Origin: JALEFZ01 sp964564415
GTDB taxonomy: Bacteria > Bacteroidota > Bacteroidia > J057
Reading direction: 5' to 3'
Assembly (NCBI GenBank): GCA_964564415.1
Contig: CAZMAV010000011.1
Span: forward strand, 1-64,000
DNA length: 64,000 nt
A program made the translations under genes and the position numbers. Shown here one piece after another: positions 35,486 to 45,347 of the stretch; position 1 is the first letter of the stretch, and each line of letters opens with the position of its first letter. The notes beneath the pieces were generated by a model. That model did not search any database. It saw only the letters and a list, made by a program, of their open reading frames with translations, and was not told where the DNA came from.

Positions 35486-37393
35486 ATGAAACTCCAATTG
35501 CATGGGATCGATATTGGCATTGTCCTCCTGTATTTGGTAGGGACTATGCTGATTGGTTTTTGGATTTCCAGGCGGGCATCCCAGAACATGAAGGCCTACT
35601 TTTTGGGGGGAAATAAGATTCCCTGGTATTTTCTGGGCCTTTCCAATGCCTCCGGGATGTTTGACATCAGCGGAACCATGTGGATGGTCTACCTGCTTTT
35701 TGTCTATGGACTCAAGAGTGTTTGGATACCCTGGCTCTGGCCGGTATTCAACCAGGTCTTTTTGATGATATACCTGTCTGTCTGGCTTCGAAGGTCTAAT
35801 GTAATGACAGGAGCTGAGTGGATTGGATTTCGCTTTGGGAAGGGCAGAGGGGCAGACCTTGCCCACATCGTGGTGGTTGTCTTTGCTCTGTTTAATGTCA
35901 TAGGGTTCTTGGCCTATGGATTTATTGGAATCGGAAAATTCTCGGCGACCTTCCTGCCCTTCGAATTTCATTCAGATCCGGGGATAAATGCTGACATCTA
36001 CGGGATTATCATTACTTTAATTACCACCCTTTACGTGGTCAAAGGCGGGATGTATTCAGTGGTTTTTACCGAGGTCTTACAGTTTTTTATCATGACCATC
36101 GCCTGTGTGGGAGTTGGCACCATAGCCATGAGGGAGGTATCTCCTGGATTTTTAGGGGACTTTACGCCAGAGGGATGGGGAGACATATTTTTCGGCTGGA
36201 AATTAGACCTCGACTGGTCGGGCATCATGGAATCTGCCAATGAAAAGATTACGGAGGATGGATGGAGCCTATTTTCCATTTTTTTCATGCTAATGCTCTT
36301 CAAAGGCTACCTGCAAAGTGCTGCTGGACCTGCTCCCAACTATGATATGCAGCGCATTTTATCTGCGCGCTCTCCCCGCGAAGCTGCCAAAATGAGTGCA
36401 TTTGTAAATGTAGTTCTCCTCATTCCCCGCTACATGTTGATTACGGGTTTGACCATTTTGGCCCTTGCTTTCTTCATGGATGACCTGAAGGCCATGGGAG
36501 CTGAAGTGGACTTCGAACTTATCCTGCCCTTTGCCATTAGGGAGTTTCTGCCGGTAGGACTGATGGGCATCCTAATCGCGGGATTGCTGGCGGCCTTCAT
36601 GTCTACCTACGCGGCCACGGTCAATGCGGCTCCTGCCTATATTGTCAATGACATATACAAGCGATTCATCAATGCCGAAGCCTCCGACAAGACCTATGTC
36701 AGGCTCAGTTATATTTCTTCGGCCTGTGTAGTAGTTGTGGGTACGGCCTTTGGTTTTATGGCCGAATCTCTCAATGGTTTGATCCAATGGATCGTCGCAG
36801 CACTCTATGGAGGGTACACCGCCGCCAATCTTTTGAAATGGTATTGGTGGCGCTTCAACAGCAGGGGATATTTTTGGGGAATGGTATCAGGCATCGGGGT
36901 GGCTATGTTTTTGAGCCTTCCCTTTGATGCGATTCCGGAAACCGATTTCTTGTTTGGCTGGCTTGGAAATCTAAAGCCCCTCGAGGGATTTGTCCTCATT
37001 TTTTTGGTCTCTCTCCTCGTTTCTGTCTTTGTAAGCCTGACAAGCCCTCCCGATGATGAAGGGACCCTTAAAAATTTCTACCTAAAGGTCAGGCCATGGG
37101 GTTTTTGGAGGCCTATCCACGAAAAAGTGAAGGTTGATCATCCCACACTGTCCTACAATGATAATTTTGGTAGAGACATGATCAACGTAGGAGTGGGGAT
37201 TATCTGGCAAACTGCGCTGACCGCCTCTGGAATTTATCTGGTATTGCAGGATTGGCTGGCCCTGGCCCTGAGCCTGGGCCTAGTAATCCTAAGCTCAATT
37301 TTCCTCAAGTTTAGTTGGTACGACCACTTGGAAGATTGGCCTCAGGGGATGGAAGAAGCCATAAGCACCGGTGATTCCGGTTTGAAGGAATAG
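35486..37393 (+). CDS. SSS-family sodium:solute (probably sugar) symporter
   Basis: An inner-membrane Na+ symporter of 635 residues. At least thirteen hydrophobic helices are visible with the SSS pattern: YFLGGNKIPWYFLGLSNASG, NVMTGAEWIGFRFGKGRG, YVVKGGMYSVVFTEVLQFF and the long LMGILIAGLLAAFMSTYAA. The extra C-terminal helices fit the SGLT-like subgroup. In Bacteroidota such genes are commonly paired with GH130 phosphorylases, and here the GH130 gene starts 23 bases downstream in the same direction. Import of beta-mannosyl disaccharides is the likely role (inference from neighbour). Confidence 0.88.
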   Translation: MKLQLHGIDIGIVLLYLVGTMLIGFWISRRASQNMKAYFLGGNKIPWYFLGLSNASGMFDISGTMWMVYLLFVYGLKSVWIPWLWPVFNQVFLMIYLSVWLRRSNVMTGAEWIGFRFGKGRGADLAHIVVVVFALFNVIGFLAYGFIGIGKFSATFLPFEFHSDPGINADIYGIIITLITTLYVVKGGMYSVVFTEVLQFFIMTIACVGVGTIAMREVSPGFLGDFTPEGWGDIFFGWKLDLDWSGIMESANEKITEDGWSLFSIFFMLMLFKGYLQSAAGPAPNYDMQRILSARSPREAAKMSAFVNVVLLIPRYMLITGLTILALAFFMDDLKAMGAEVDFELILPFAIREFLPVGLMGILIAGLLAAFMSTYAATVNAAPAYIVNDIYKRFINAEASDKTYVRLSYISSACVVVVGTAFGFMAESLNGLIQWIVAALYGGYTAANLLKWYWWRFNSRGYFWGMVSGIGVAMFLSLPFDAIPETDFLFGWLGNLKPLEGFVLIFLVSLLVSVFVSLTSPPDDEGTLKNFYLKVRPWGFWRPIHEKVKVDHPTLSYNDNFGRDMINVGVGIIWQTALTASGIYLVLQDWLALALSLGLVILSSIFLKFSWYDHLEDWPQGMEEAISTGDSGLKE

Positions 37394-37416
37394 CATCACA
37401 GACAATAAAAAAGGAT

Positions 37417-38604
37417 ATGAAAGCTTCATTTGAAAGCCGAAAAAAGGCCCTTTTCGAAGCCTATGAAAGGCTTATTCTACAAAAGAATCAACCTCTAGAA
37501 CAGGGCAATGGAATATTTTCCCGTTTTAAGTATCCCATTTTGACAGCAGCCCACACACCGATATTTTGGCGCTATGACCTGGACAAGGGAAGAAATCCCT
37601 ATCTCATGGAGCGCATGGGGATCAACGCTACTTTCAATGCGGGTGCCTTGTATTTTGAGGGTCGATATCTTCTGCTGGTCCGGGTAGAGGGAGTCGATCG
37701 CAAGTCATTTTTTGCTGTGGCAGAGAGTCCCAATGGGATTGACAATTTTAGGTTTTGGAAGTATCCTTTAAACATTCCTCAAGGTGAGGGGCCGGAAACC
37801 AATGTCTATGACATGAGGCTTGTCAAGCACGAAGATGGATGGATTTACGGATTATTTTGTACGGAGCGAAAAGACCCCAATTCCATCGCCGGGGACACGA
37901 GTTCTGCCATATCGCAGTGTGGAATTATTCGCAGCAAAGACTTCACCACCTGGGAACGCCTCCCCGACCTTGTGAGTAAGTCTTCTCAGCAGAGAAATGT
38001 CGTGCTTCATCCGGAGTTTGTCGGGGGAAAATATGGGTTTTATACCCGGCCTATGGATGGTTTTATCGGAGGGGGTAAGGGGAGGGGTATCGCCTGGGGA
38101 TATGTGGAGGACATAGAAAATCCTGAAATTGAAGAGGAGAACATTGTAGAGCCCAGGGCTTACCACACCATCAAGGAGGTGAAAAATGGAGAGGGGCCTC
38201 CTCCCATAAAGACTGACAAGGGCTGGCTACATCTCGCCCATGGAGTGAGAAATACAGCCTCGGGACTGAGGTATGTACTTTATCTTTACATGACTGAGCT
38301 TTATCGACCCTGGATCGTAACCCATCGGCCGGGAGGCTATTTTATGGCCCCTGAGGGAGAAGAAAGGGTAGGGGATGTGTCTAATGTCCTTTTTTGTAAT
38401 GGATGGATTCTCAATGAAAATGATGAGGTGTTGATCTACTATGCTTCCTCCGATACCCGCCTACACGCTGCTGCTTCTACCCTGGATCAATTGGTTGATT
38501 ATTGCCTCCATACCCCTGAAGATGGGCTCAATTCTGCAGCAAATTTGAAAATCAGGGAAGAAATGATCGAAGAAAACCTAAGAATTTTAAAAGAAGAGGA
38601 GTAA
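37417..38604 (+). CDS. GH130 beta-mannoside phosphorylase (mannosylglucose phosphorylase-like)
   Basis: A cytoplasmic five-bladed beta-propeller enzyme of 395 residues. GH130 enzymes cleave beta-1,4-mannosyl disaccharides such as mannosyl-glucose with phosphate to give mannose-1-phosphate. Family features are visible: NATFNAGALYFEGRYLLLVR, ETNVYDMRLVKHEDGWIYG containing the conserved catalytic Asp, and GGKYGFYTRPMDGF. The N-terminal helix and overall length resemble the mannosylglucose type (subfamily 1) more than the shorter mannosyl-N-acetylglucosamine type, but this is not certain. It probably forms an operon with the SSS symporter 23 bases upstream. Confidence 0.88.
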   Translation: MKASFESRKKALFEAYERLILQKNQPLEQGNGIFSRFKYPILTAAHTPIFWRYDLDKGRNPYLMERMGINATFNAGALYFEGRYLLLVRVEGVDRKSFFAVAESPNGIDNFRFWKYPLNIPQGEGPETNVYDMRLVKHEDGWIYGLFCTERKDPNSIAGDTSSAISQCGIIRSKDFTTWERLPDLVSKSSQQRNVVLHPEFVGGKYGFYTRPMDGFIGGGKGRGIAWGYVEDIENPEIEEENIVEPRAYHTIKEVKNGEGPPPIKTDKGWLHLAHGVRNTASGLRYVLYLYMTELYRPWIVTHRPGGYFMAPEGEERVGDVSNVLFCNGWILNENDEVLIYYASSDTRLHAAASTLDQLVDYCLHTPEDGLNSAANLKIREEMIEENLRILKEEE

Positions 38605-38748
38605 GGGAAACTTTGATTTTCGCATAAGAGAAAAGGGCCTTCAGATGATGGAAAAATCTCCAGCCAGCCGTCTATGAATAGAATTTATGAAAGTGGACTG
38701 ATGTCTCGACACAAACATTACCCCTGAATACCACTAATCACAAATTTT

Positions 38749-40473
38749 ATGAAAACCCTTGTAGACTTTAAATGGCTGGCCCTGGGGATGATTATTCTTC
38801 TCCTTCAGGCTTGCAACCTTGAAAAAATTGCTCCCAATGATGGCTTGATTGCAGACTTTACCATTGGCAACAACAACTGTACCGCTTCCTGTATGGTGGA
38901 TTTTGATGCCTCGCCTTCTGAAGGAGCCAACTCTTTTAGCTGGGATTTTGGAGATGGAAACACCGGATCGGGTCAAAGTGCCAGTCATACCTATGACAGT
39001 CCTGGCGATTATAGCGTGGTATTGACCGTGGGTGGAGCCAATGGAGGCCAGGATTCGACTTCCAAGGTCGTAACCATTGTCCAGGATTCTACCCTTAATG
39101 CCTGTTTTAGCATAGATAGTATTACCTGCTTGGGCTTTGCCCCTGTGGAGGTATTTGTCACCAATTGTTCTCAATTTGCAAGTTCCTACTCCTGGGTATG
39201 GGGGGATGGCAATGCCTCACAGGCAGAAAATCCCGGATCGCACATTTTTGACAATCCCAATGTTTACAGCATTACCCTCACGGTGCAAGACGGTCAGGGC
39301 AATACAGACCAGACTACCCAAACCCTTTCTGTCCTTTCTCCTAATCTATACTCTAGGGACTATGGCTCTAATTCCTTTTATGATGCTGGTCAAAACATCA
39401 TCAAGACAGATAATGGCTTTGCAATCACTGGATTTTCTTACGATACAACCGGAAGTTTTGGGAATTACAAGTATTTTGGCACACTCTCTCTGCTTGATGC
39501 CTCAGGTCAATTGGTCAATGAGAAAAGCTTCCAATACATGAATGCCGGAGGTATCAATGCCTGGTATGAAGGAGTTCAAACACGAGATGGTGGTTTTGCG
39601 GTGGTAGGCTTGACGGACAAGGGAGATACAACGGACAGCAACTATGACCTTTATTTTGCCAAACTAGATGAAAATGGCAATCGCATTACGGAAAGAATCT
39701 TTGGAGAGAATGGTTCTACTAACTTTGAATGGGGGCAGGGCATCATAGAGGATGATGATGGAAATTTTGTTTTGATAGGCAGAGGCCGGAACCCAAGCAG
39801 AGGCAATTCCTATGATTTTTATGTCTTGAAGCTCGATCCAAATGGGAATAAACTTTGGGAGAGACTCTTAGGCGGGAATGGTTCCGATTACGGGAATAAA
39901 CTCATTCAGAGTAGAGATGGATCCTATGTACTGGTTGGCTACACGAGCAGCAAAGGCATGGGTTCCAACGATGTTTGGTTGGTGAAAATGGATAAGGACG
40001 GAAATACCATTTGGGATAAGACTTATGGTGGGTCATCATCGGATTACGGATCAGAACTGGTCGAAACTTTAGATGGTGGATTTGCGATCGCAGGATATAC
40101 CTACACCAACAGCCAGGGGAGTGCAGATGGTTATCTGGTCAGGACCGATGTAAATGGCAACTTGGTCTGGGAGAAAAGGTGGGGGAGTAGTAACTTCGAA
40201 AGGCTGAATAGCATTATTCTGTCGGATGAAGGAGGCTTTGTCATGGTAGGTTATAACTCTTTCTCTGGAAATCAGGACTTTTGGTGTATCAAAACAGATG
40301 CCCTCGGGGAGACGGTTTGGAATCGATCCTATGGTACCGAACAGCAAGAGTTTGCCTATAGCCTGACCAAGTCTGATGACTGCGGCTATCTGCTCGTGGG
40401 TTCAGGTCAAATCAGAGGTCAGAATTATCAGACCCGGCTTATTAAAATCGATGCAGACGGCAATGACAATTAG
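38749..40473 (+). CDS. PKD-domain lipoprotein with repeat propeller
   Basis: A 574-residue lipoprotein with signal and lipobox LLLQAC at 18-22. Two PKD domains follow: the first with FSWDFGDGNTG and ASHTYDSPGDY, the second with YSWVWGDGNAS and SHIFDNPNVYSITLT. From about residue 200 there are some seven repeats of about 50 residues with the pattern GGF-x-(V/I)-x-G and W-(E/D)-(K/R)-x-(Y/L)-GG (for example KLDPNGNKLWERLLGG, KMDKDGNTIWDKTYGG), which should build a beta-propeller. Proteins of this kind are usually surface-exposed; no enzymatic motif is seen. Confidence 0.75.
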   Translation: MKTLVDFKWLALGMIILLLQACNLEKIAPNDGLIADFTIGNNNCTASCMVDFDASPSEGANSFSWDFGDGNTGSGQSASHTYDSPGDYSVVLTVGGANGGQDSTSKVVTIVQDSTLNACFSIDSITCLGFAPVEVFVTNCSQFASSYSWVWGDGNASQAENPGSHIFDNPNVYSITLTVQDGQGNTDQTTQTLSVLSPNLYSRDYGSNSFYDAGQNIIKTDNGFAITGFSYDTTGSFGNYKYFGTLSLLDASGQLVNEKSFQYMNAGGINAWYEGVQTRDGGFAVVGLTDKGDTTDSNYDLYFAKLDENGNRITERIFGENGSTNFEWGQGIIEDDDGNFVLIGRGRNPSRGNSYDFYVLKLDPNGNKLWERLLGGNGSDYGNKLIQSRDGSYVLVGYTSSKGMGSNDVWLVKMDKDGNTIWDKTYGGSSSDYGSELVETLDGGFAIAGYTYTNSQGSADGYLVRTDVNGNLVWEKRWGSSNFERLNSIILSDEGGFVMVGYNSFSGNQDFWCIKTDALGETVWNRSYGTEQQEFAYSLTKSDDCGYLLVGSGQIRGQNYQTRLIKIDADGNDN

Positions 40474-40505
40474 GTCCTAACCCGAAACATCACAATCAAG
40501 CTTTT

Positions 40506-40536
40506 GAGGCTGGTCTTCCAAAAAGGGGGCAGCCTC
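40506..40536. terminator. Hairpin between convergent PKD lipoprotein and photolyase genes
   Basis: GAGGCTG (40506-40512) pairs perfectly with CAGCCTC (40530-40536), with GGAAGTTTTTAT following on the plus side. It lies between two convergent stops. Confidence 0.6.
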
Positions 40537-40544
40537 GGAAGTTT

Positions 40545-42056
40545 TTATGCAGGATAAAGATTTTTTTGGTATTCCTCCTTGTTGTGGGGAAGACAGTGTT
40601 TTTCCCAGAGGATAGGCAGATAGTCTTTGACCTCTCTTCTTTGGCGAAAAGACCAGTATTTCTCTTTAGCTTTCTCAGTGGCGGATTTGTATTCAACAAT
40701 GGGCCTGGGGTAATCTCTTCCTAGTTTTACGTGGTAGAGGGCCTCTTCCATGGGAGTCATGTTCCAGGGTTCCAGGCGCAGAGGCAAGGGAAGGGAAGAG
40801 AGTTCGGGCAGCCATTTTCCAATAAACTCACCCTTAGGATCGTACTTGATGGCTTGTTGGCGGGGATCGAATATCCTCAAAGGATGGTAGCCACTCATTC
40901 CGGCCTGCATTTGAATTTGGGCATAATGGATACCCGGCTCATAGTCAAGGAATACCCTGGCCAAAACTTTTGCCACTTCCTGCCAGGGCAGCCAAAGGGT
41001 GAAGGTGGCAAAGGTCGCCAGCATGGCTCTCATTCGAAAGTTGAGAAAACCCCTGGCCCGTAAGCTTCTCATGGAGGCATCCACCATGGGAAATCCCGTC
41101 ATCCCCTCTTCAAAAGCTTTGAGGTAGTCATGCCTAAGTTCTCTTCCCAGCCCTTCCATGCCTGGATTGATGGCCCTGAATTCGATCTCGGGTTCGGTCT
41201 CCAGTTTTTGCATGTAATGGCTCCTCCACCAAAGTCTATCCCGAAAATGAGCAAACTGCTTGGCATAAGGTTTTACCTGAGCATAAGCCAGGCTTTGCTG
41301 GCAGACTTCTCTTAAGCTGATATTGCCCCAGGCAAGGTAGGGAGATAGGCGACTGCAAGCTTTTCTACTCGCTTCTGGACTTGATATGGAAGAAATATAG
41401 TCTGCTGCACGAGCCTCCAAAAAGCTGGAGAGGTAGCGTATGCCATATAACTCACCCCCGGGCTGAAAAGCAGTTGAGGACTCTTTTAGAAATCCAGGTA
41501 ACCCTTCATGGCTTGTACCAAAACTCATGGATCTTGGAAGAGAAAATGTGCGGAGTTGATCCAAGTTTATCTCTACGAACGGTGAGACCACCATCTGCTG
41601 CCACTCTTTTTCCCAGGTATTTCTATTTTTGATTCCTCTAATGACTCCATCCTGGGGATATTCCTTCCACCTGATCCCAGTGCTCCGGCAGAATTTTTGA
41701 ATCTCCTGATCTCTTCTGTAACTTCTCTTGGTTCCCGTTTCCTGGTGGCTAAATAGATGGCTCACCTCATAGGCATCTGTAATCTTTTGAAAAATGGTTA
41801 TGGCCTCTTCGAAAAAAAGGTGGAGGCGATGACCCTTTTTGGCGAGCCTTTCCTGAAGTTGGCAGGCGCTTTCCCATGCAAAGCGACCATGTCTGGGATC
41901 AAATTCTTCCTCCTGTAAAAATCCCGGTTCCAGGATAAAAATAAGAAGGGTTGGAAGACCTCTTTCAATGGCTGTAGCCAGGGGAGCATGATCGCGAAGC
42001 CTTAGGTCTTTTTTGAACCAAACGATTGATATATTTTGTCTTTCCACACTCCCCAA
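40545..42056 (-). CDS. Cryptochrome/photolyase-family flavoprotein
   Basis: A 503-residue member of the photolyase/cryptochrome family. The N-terminal alpha/beta antenna domain begins VWFKKDLRLRDHAPL. The helical FAD-binding domain carries LSPYLAWGNISLREV, HFRDRLWWRSHYMQ, GMTGFPMVDASMRSL with RGFLNFRMRAMLATF, and the C-terminal YDPKGEFIGKWLPEL. The LWWRSHYMQ segment and the Trp-rich core fit CPD photolyases, which repair pyrimidine dimers using light, but a cryptochrome-like signalling role or a (6-4) activity cannot be excluded by eye. The DASH-type sequence is not seen. Confidence 0.85.
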   Translation of the reverse strand: MGSVERQNISIVWFKKDLRLRDHAPLATAIERGLPTLLIFILEPGFLQEEEFDPRHGRFAWESACQLQERLAKKGHRLHLFFEEAITIFQKITDAYEVSHLFSHQETGTKRSYRRDQEIQKFCRSTGIRWKEYPQDGVIRGIKNRNTWEKEWQQMVVSPFVEINLDQLRTFSLPRSMSFGTSHEGLPGFLKESSTAFQPGGELYGIRYLSSFLEARAADYISSISSPEASRKACSRLSPYLAWGNISLREVCQQSLAYAQVKPYAKQFAHFRDRLWWRSHYMQKLETEPEIEFRAINPGMEGLGRELRHDYLKAFEEGMTGFPMVDASMRSLRARGFLNFRMRAMLATFATFTLWLPWQEVAKVLARVFLDYEPGIHYAQIQMQAGMSGYHPLRIFDPRQQAIKYDPKGEFIGKWLPELSSLPLPLRLEPWNMTPMEEALYHVKLGRDYPRPIVEYKSATEKAKEKYWSFRQRREVKDYLPILWEKHCLPHNKEEYQKNLYPA

Positions 42057-42085
42057 ACGAGGGTAAAAAGGGGATTGTTTATTAG

Positions 42086-42114
42086 GCAGCCTGCCTAAAA
42101 TAACGGCAGGCTGC
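42086..42114. terminator. Hairpin between photolyase and Tricorn genes
   Basis: GCAGCCTGCC (42086-42095) pairs perfectly with GGCAGGCTGC (42105-42114) over a 9-base loop, 10 bp in all. It separates the end of the upstream Tricorn-type gene from the start of the photolyase gene on the minus strand, so it should terminate the former. Confidence 0.75.
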
Positions 42115-42122
42115 TCCTGGGG

Positions 42123-45100
42123 TCACTTTTTCATTTTGTTGGGGTAGGGCGGACGCTTGGGTTTCTGAGGTGGATTTTTTTCTAATTCATCCATTATTAC
42201 TTCAATGGCCTTTTCTAGTTGTGGATCTCTTCCTTCAATAAGGGCTTTGGGATATTGCTCCACTTCTATGTCAGGGGCTACCCCTTCATTTTCTACGATG
42301 AAGCCGTCTTTGGTCCAGATGGCTACATTGGGCGCGGTAACTGAACCTCCGTCTATAAATTCCGGAAAACCCAATACGCCTACCAAGCCTCCCCAGGTTC
42401 TTTTGCCGACAATGGTTCCCACCTCAAATTTGCGGAACATCCAGGGAAACATATCTCCTCCCGAACCTGCATTTTCGTCTACGATGAGTACCTTGGGCCC
42501 CTTGATGGAAGCACTAGGAGTCTTAAGGTCCTGTCCATATCGGAAATTCCAATATGCCTGATAGGGCCTGAGAAGCAGATCTATGTAATAATCCGAGATT
42601 TGACCTCCTCCATTGTAGCGCTCGTCTACAATAATAGCTTTTTTATTGACCTGAGGGAAAAAGTATCGCTTAAAGTATTGGTGTCCCGCTCCTGCCGTGT
42701 TGGGTACATAGACATAAGCTACTTGACCCTTGGTCGCTTCCTTCACCTTTTGTAGATTTTCTTCTACCCAGTAGCGGTTTCGAAGCCCTCCTTCATAAGC
42801 GATGGGGCTCACCCTTACGGTTCTCGAACCTTCCATATCCGGTGAAGGTCCCAGGGTGATTTCGACGATTCGTCCGGCTGTATTCTCCAATACCTGATGA
42901 ATATTCATCTCATAGGTAAGTTCTTCTCCATCGATGGCGAGGAGGTACTCACCTTCCCTTGCGTTGACACCGGGTTCGGTAAGGGGAGATACCAGTCCGG
43001 GATTCCAGTTGAGTCCTCCATAGATTTTGGCCAGGCGATACCTTCCATTTTCAAGGGTGTAATCGGCACCCAGCAATCCTCCGGGAATGCGCTCAGGGCG
43101 ATTCAGGTAGTCTCCTCCATCAGCGATGCGATGATGGCCCACACCCAGTTCGCTGCACATCCATTGGATGATTCGGTTCAGGTCGGAGCGGCAAGCCAAA
43201 TGGGGAAGGAACACCTCATATTTCTTTTTCATTTTTTTCCAATCTACCCCGTGCATGCCCGGATCGTAGAAGTAATCCCGGTTTACCCTCCAGGCTTCTG
43301 CAAACATATTGGGCCATTCTTGTTGGGGATCAATCTTTACTTTGATGGCATCAGTATTTAACCTTTTTCCTGGGGTAGATTTGCCGTTGGCTGCCTTGAT
43401 AAACCAATTTCCATTTTGAACATAGAGCATCTTCTTTCTGTCAGCGGATAAGGTATAGCCCTGAACCTCCATCAGGACCTTGTTTTCCCTTTTATTTATG
43501 TCATAGAAATTAAGTTCTCCATTTTCGCGGTTGTGGTAGTAAAGTTGTCCCTCCTGTCCGCTTTTTAGCAATTGAAACATCCCAGAGGAAAGGGGAAGGT
43601 CTATGATCCTGTTCTGCAATCCTTCAATGTCTATCTCCATCTCGGGCTCTTCTTCCCTTTTCTCCTCTGATTGCTCTTCCTTTTGCTCTTCCTGATAGGA
43701 TTCTTCCTCATCGCTTTCCTTTGCAAAAGGGGAAAAAAGGTCTTGTTGAAGGGTAGCCAAATAGATATGATTGTTCAGTTCCATGTCATTATTGGATTGA
43801 GCAAACCAATGAACCACAGGACCTGCATCCGTAGAAGCCAGGAAATACAGGTATTTTCCCGAAGCATCGAAGGCTGGTGAGCTAGCATTGCTGATCTCAT
43901 CGGAGACGGGATAACTCTGTTCGTTTTCTGTATCATAGAGAAAGATTCGTTCAAAATTGGTCTCTGATATCTTGGTATAGACCAGGTATCGGGAATTTTT
44001 GTACCAGTCTCCAAATAAATCCCTGAAAGCACCGGGAAAGTATTTTTCGTCTTGGTCAATCTTGGTAAGGGTCTCATCTTCAGGAGTAAAAAGATAGAGG
44101 CTTCGGCCATTGTCCACAAAGGCCAGGTGCTTACCATCAGGCGACCAATGAGGATGGGCATAAAATCCCGACCCATCAATATCGTAGGATTGGAGAGCAT
44201 CCTTTTCGTTTAGGCTTTGGATGTGAAGCTGATATTCTCCTGACTCATCGGAAAAATAAGCGACTTTACTCCCGTCTGGAGACCATACAGGATGTTTTTC
44301 ATGGGCGCCTGGACTTTGGGTCAGGTTTTTGGGAAAGCCTTTTTCTTCAGGTACAGTGAGGATGTCGCCCCGGAAATCGAATATGGCCCTTTTGCCCGAG
44401 GGGGAAAGCTCCGCACTTCTGATGTATTGATTGCCGGAGGCGTAGCGGGGACGAAGTTCGAGGAGATCGGTAGCAATGCCGATCTTCAGTCGCTCAGCTT
44501 TTCCTGTTTTGATGTCAAAAAGGTGAATAAAGCCTCCCTGCTCGAAGATGATGGTGTTGGCCCTTCCCTTGGCCCAAAATATGGGAAAGTCTTTATAGCG
44601 GGTCAACTGCTCTAGCTTTTTGGACTTTGTTTCGTAGCTGAAGAGGTTAAATTCTCCCTCTCGGTCACTCAAAAAATATACTTTTTCTCCCAGCCAGATT
44701 GGGTGGGTATCATTAGACCCATCCTGAGGCTTGGGAATTTCTAAAACCTCGTGGTCAGCAAAGTGAAACAGCCAAATTCGAGAAACTGTTCCACCCCGAT
44801 AGTTCTTCCACTGCCGGAAAACCTCCCTGTTGGGGGTGTAGGCTAGCATCTTCCCATCCGGTGAGTAGGATCCCATGGTTCCAAAAGGAATAATGAGTTT
44901 GCGGGGAAGTCCGCCCTCCATGCCGATCGCGAAAAACTGGACATAGCGATTGGTATGGATGCTTCTTGCACTGACAAAAAGGACCTCGCCTTTTGGAGTA
45001 AATCCCACTACCTGATCGGTATATGGGTGGTAAGTGAGCCTTTTGGGGATTCCCCCCTCTACGGGAACGACAAATACATCTGCGTTGCCGTCGTAGTTTG

Positions 45101-45347
45101 CGGTAAAGGCAATCGTTTTGCCATCGGGAGAAAAATGAGGATTGGATTCTACACCTTCGTCTACGGTCAACCTCCGGGGTTGGCTACCGTCAAGGTTGGC
45201 TACCCATAGGTCCTGGGCATAGATAAAGGCGATGTGATTTTGTCCAATGCTAGGCTGACTCATCAGTCGGGTGTCATTGGGGTCTATGGCCCAAAGGCAG
45301 ATGCTGGTAAAGAGGAATTGAATTCCGAGAGTAATTGATCTTTTCAT
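42123..45347 (-). CDS. Tricorn-type protease homologue (S41 peptidase with propellers and PDZ)
   Basis: A 1074-residue exported Tricorn-like protease. After a signal peptide (SITLGIQFLFTSICLWA), WD/PD40-type blades build one or two beta-propellers (HFSPDGKTIAFTANYDGNAD, HPVWSPDGSKVAYFSDESGE, HPHWSPDGKHLAFVD). A core domain follows with the likely catalytic His in GVGHHRI, a PDZ domain (EYLLAIDGEEL) and the S41 catalytic domain, in which the nucleophile Ser lies in ENAGSGGDMFPW. Tricorn cuts peptides from larger proteases into short ones; periplasmic members are common in this phylum. An acidic low-complexity insert (about residues 548-575) interrupts the region between propellers and core and is unusual for the family. 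Confidence 0.86.
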   Translation of the reverse strand: MKRSITLGIQFLFTSICLWAIDPNDTRLMSQPSIGQNHIAFIYAQDLWVANLDGSQPRRLTVDEGVESNPHFSPDGKTIAFTANYDGNADVFVVPVEGGIPKRLTYHPYTDQVVGFTPKGEVLFVSARSIHTNRYVQFFAIGMEGGLPRKLIIPFGTMGSYSPDGKMLAYTPNREVFRQWKNYRGGTVSRIWLFHFADHEVLEIPKPQDGSNDTHPIWLGEKVYFLSDREGEFNLFSYETKSKKLEQLTRYKDFPIFWAKGRANTIIFEQGGFIHLFDIKTGKAERLKIGIATDLLELRPRYASGNQYIRSAELSPSGKRAIFDFRGDILTVPEEKGFPKNLTQSPGAHEKHPVWSPDGSKVAYFSDESGEYQLHIQSLNEKDALQSYDIDGSGFYAHPHWSPDGKHLAFVDNGRSLYLFTPEDETLTKIDQDEKYFPGAFRDLFGDWYKNSRYLVYTKISETNFERIFLYDTENEQSYPVSDEISNASSPAFDASGKYLYFLASTDAGPVVHWFAQSNNDMELNNHIYLATLQQDLFSPFAKESDEEESYQEEQKEEQSEEKREEEPEMEIDIEGLQNRIIDLPLSSGMFQLLKSGQEGQLYYHNRENGELNFYDINKRENKVLMEVQGYTLSADRKKMLYVQNGNWFIKAANGKSTPGKRLNTDAIKVKIDPQQEWPNMFAEAWRVNRDYFYDPGMHGVDWKKMKKKYEVFLPHLACRSDLNRIIQWMCSELGVGHHRIADGGDYLNRPERIPGGLLGADYTLENGRYRLAKIYGGLNWNPGLVSPLTEPGVNAREGEYLLAIDGEELTYEMNIHQVLENTAGRIVEITLGPSPDMEGSRTVRVSPIAYEGGLRNRYWVEENLQKVKEATKGQVAYVYVPNTAGAGHQYFKRYFFPQVNKKAIIVDERYNGGGQISDYYIDLLLRPYQAYWNFRYGQDLKTPSASIKGPKVLIVDENAGSGGDMFPWMFRKFEVGTIVGKRTWGGLVGVLGFPEFIDGGSVTAPNVAIWTKDGFIVENEGVAPDIEVEQYPKALIEGRDPQLEKAIEVIMDELEKNPPQKPKRPPYPNKMKK

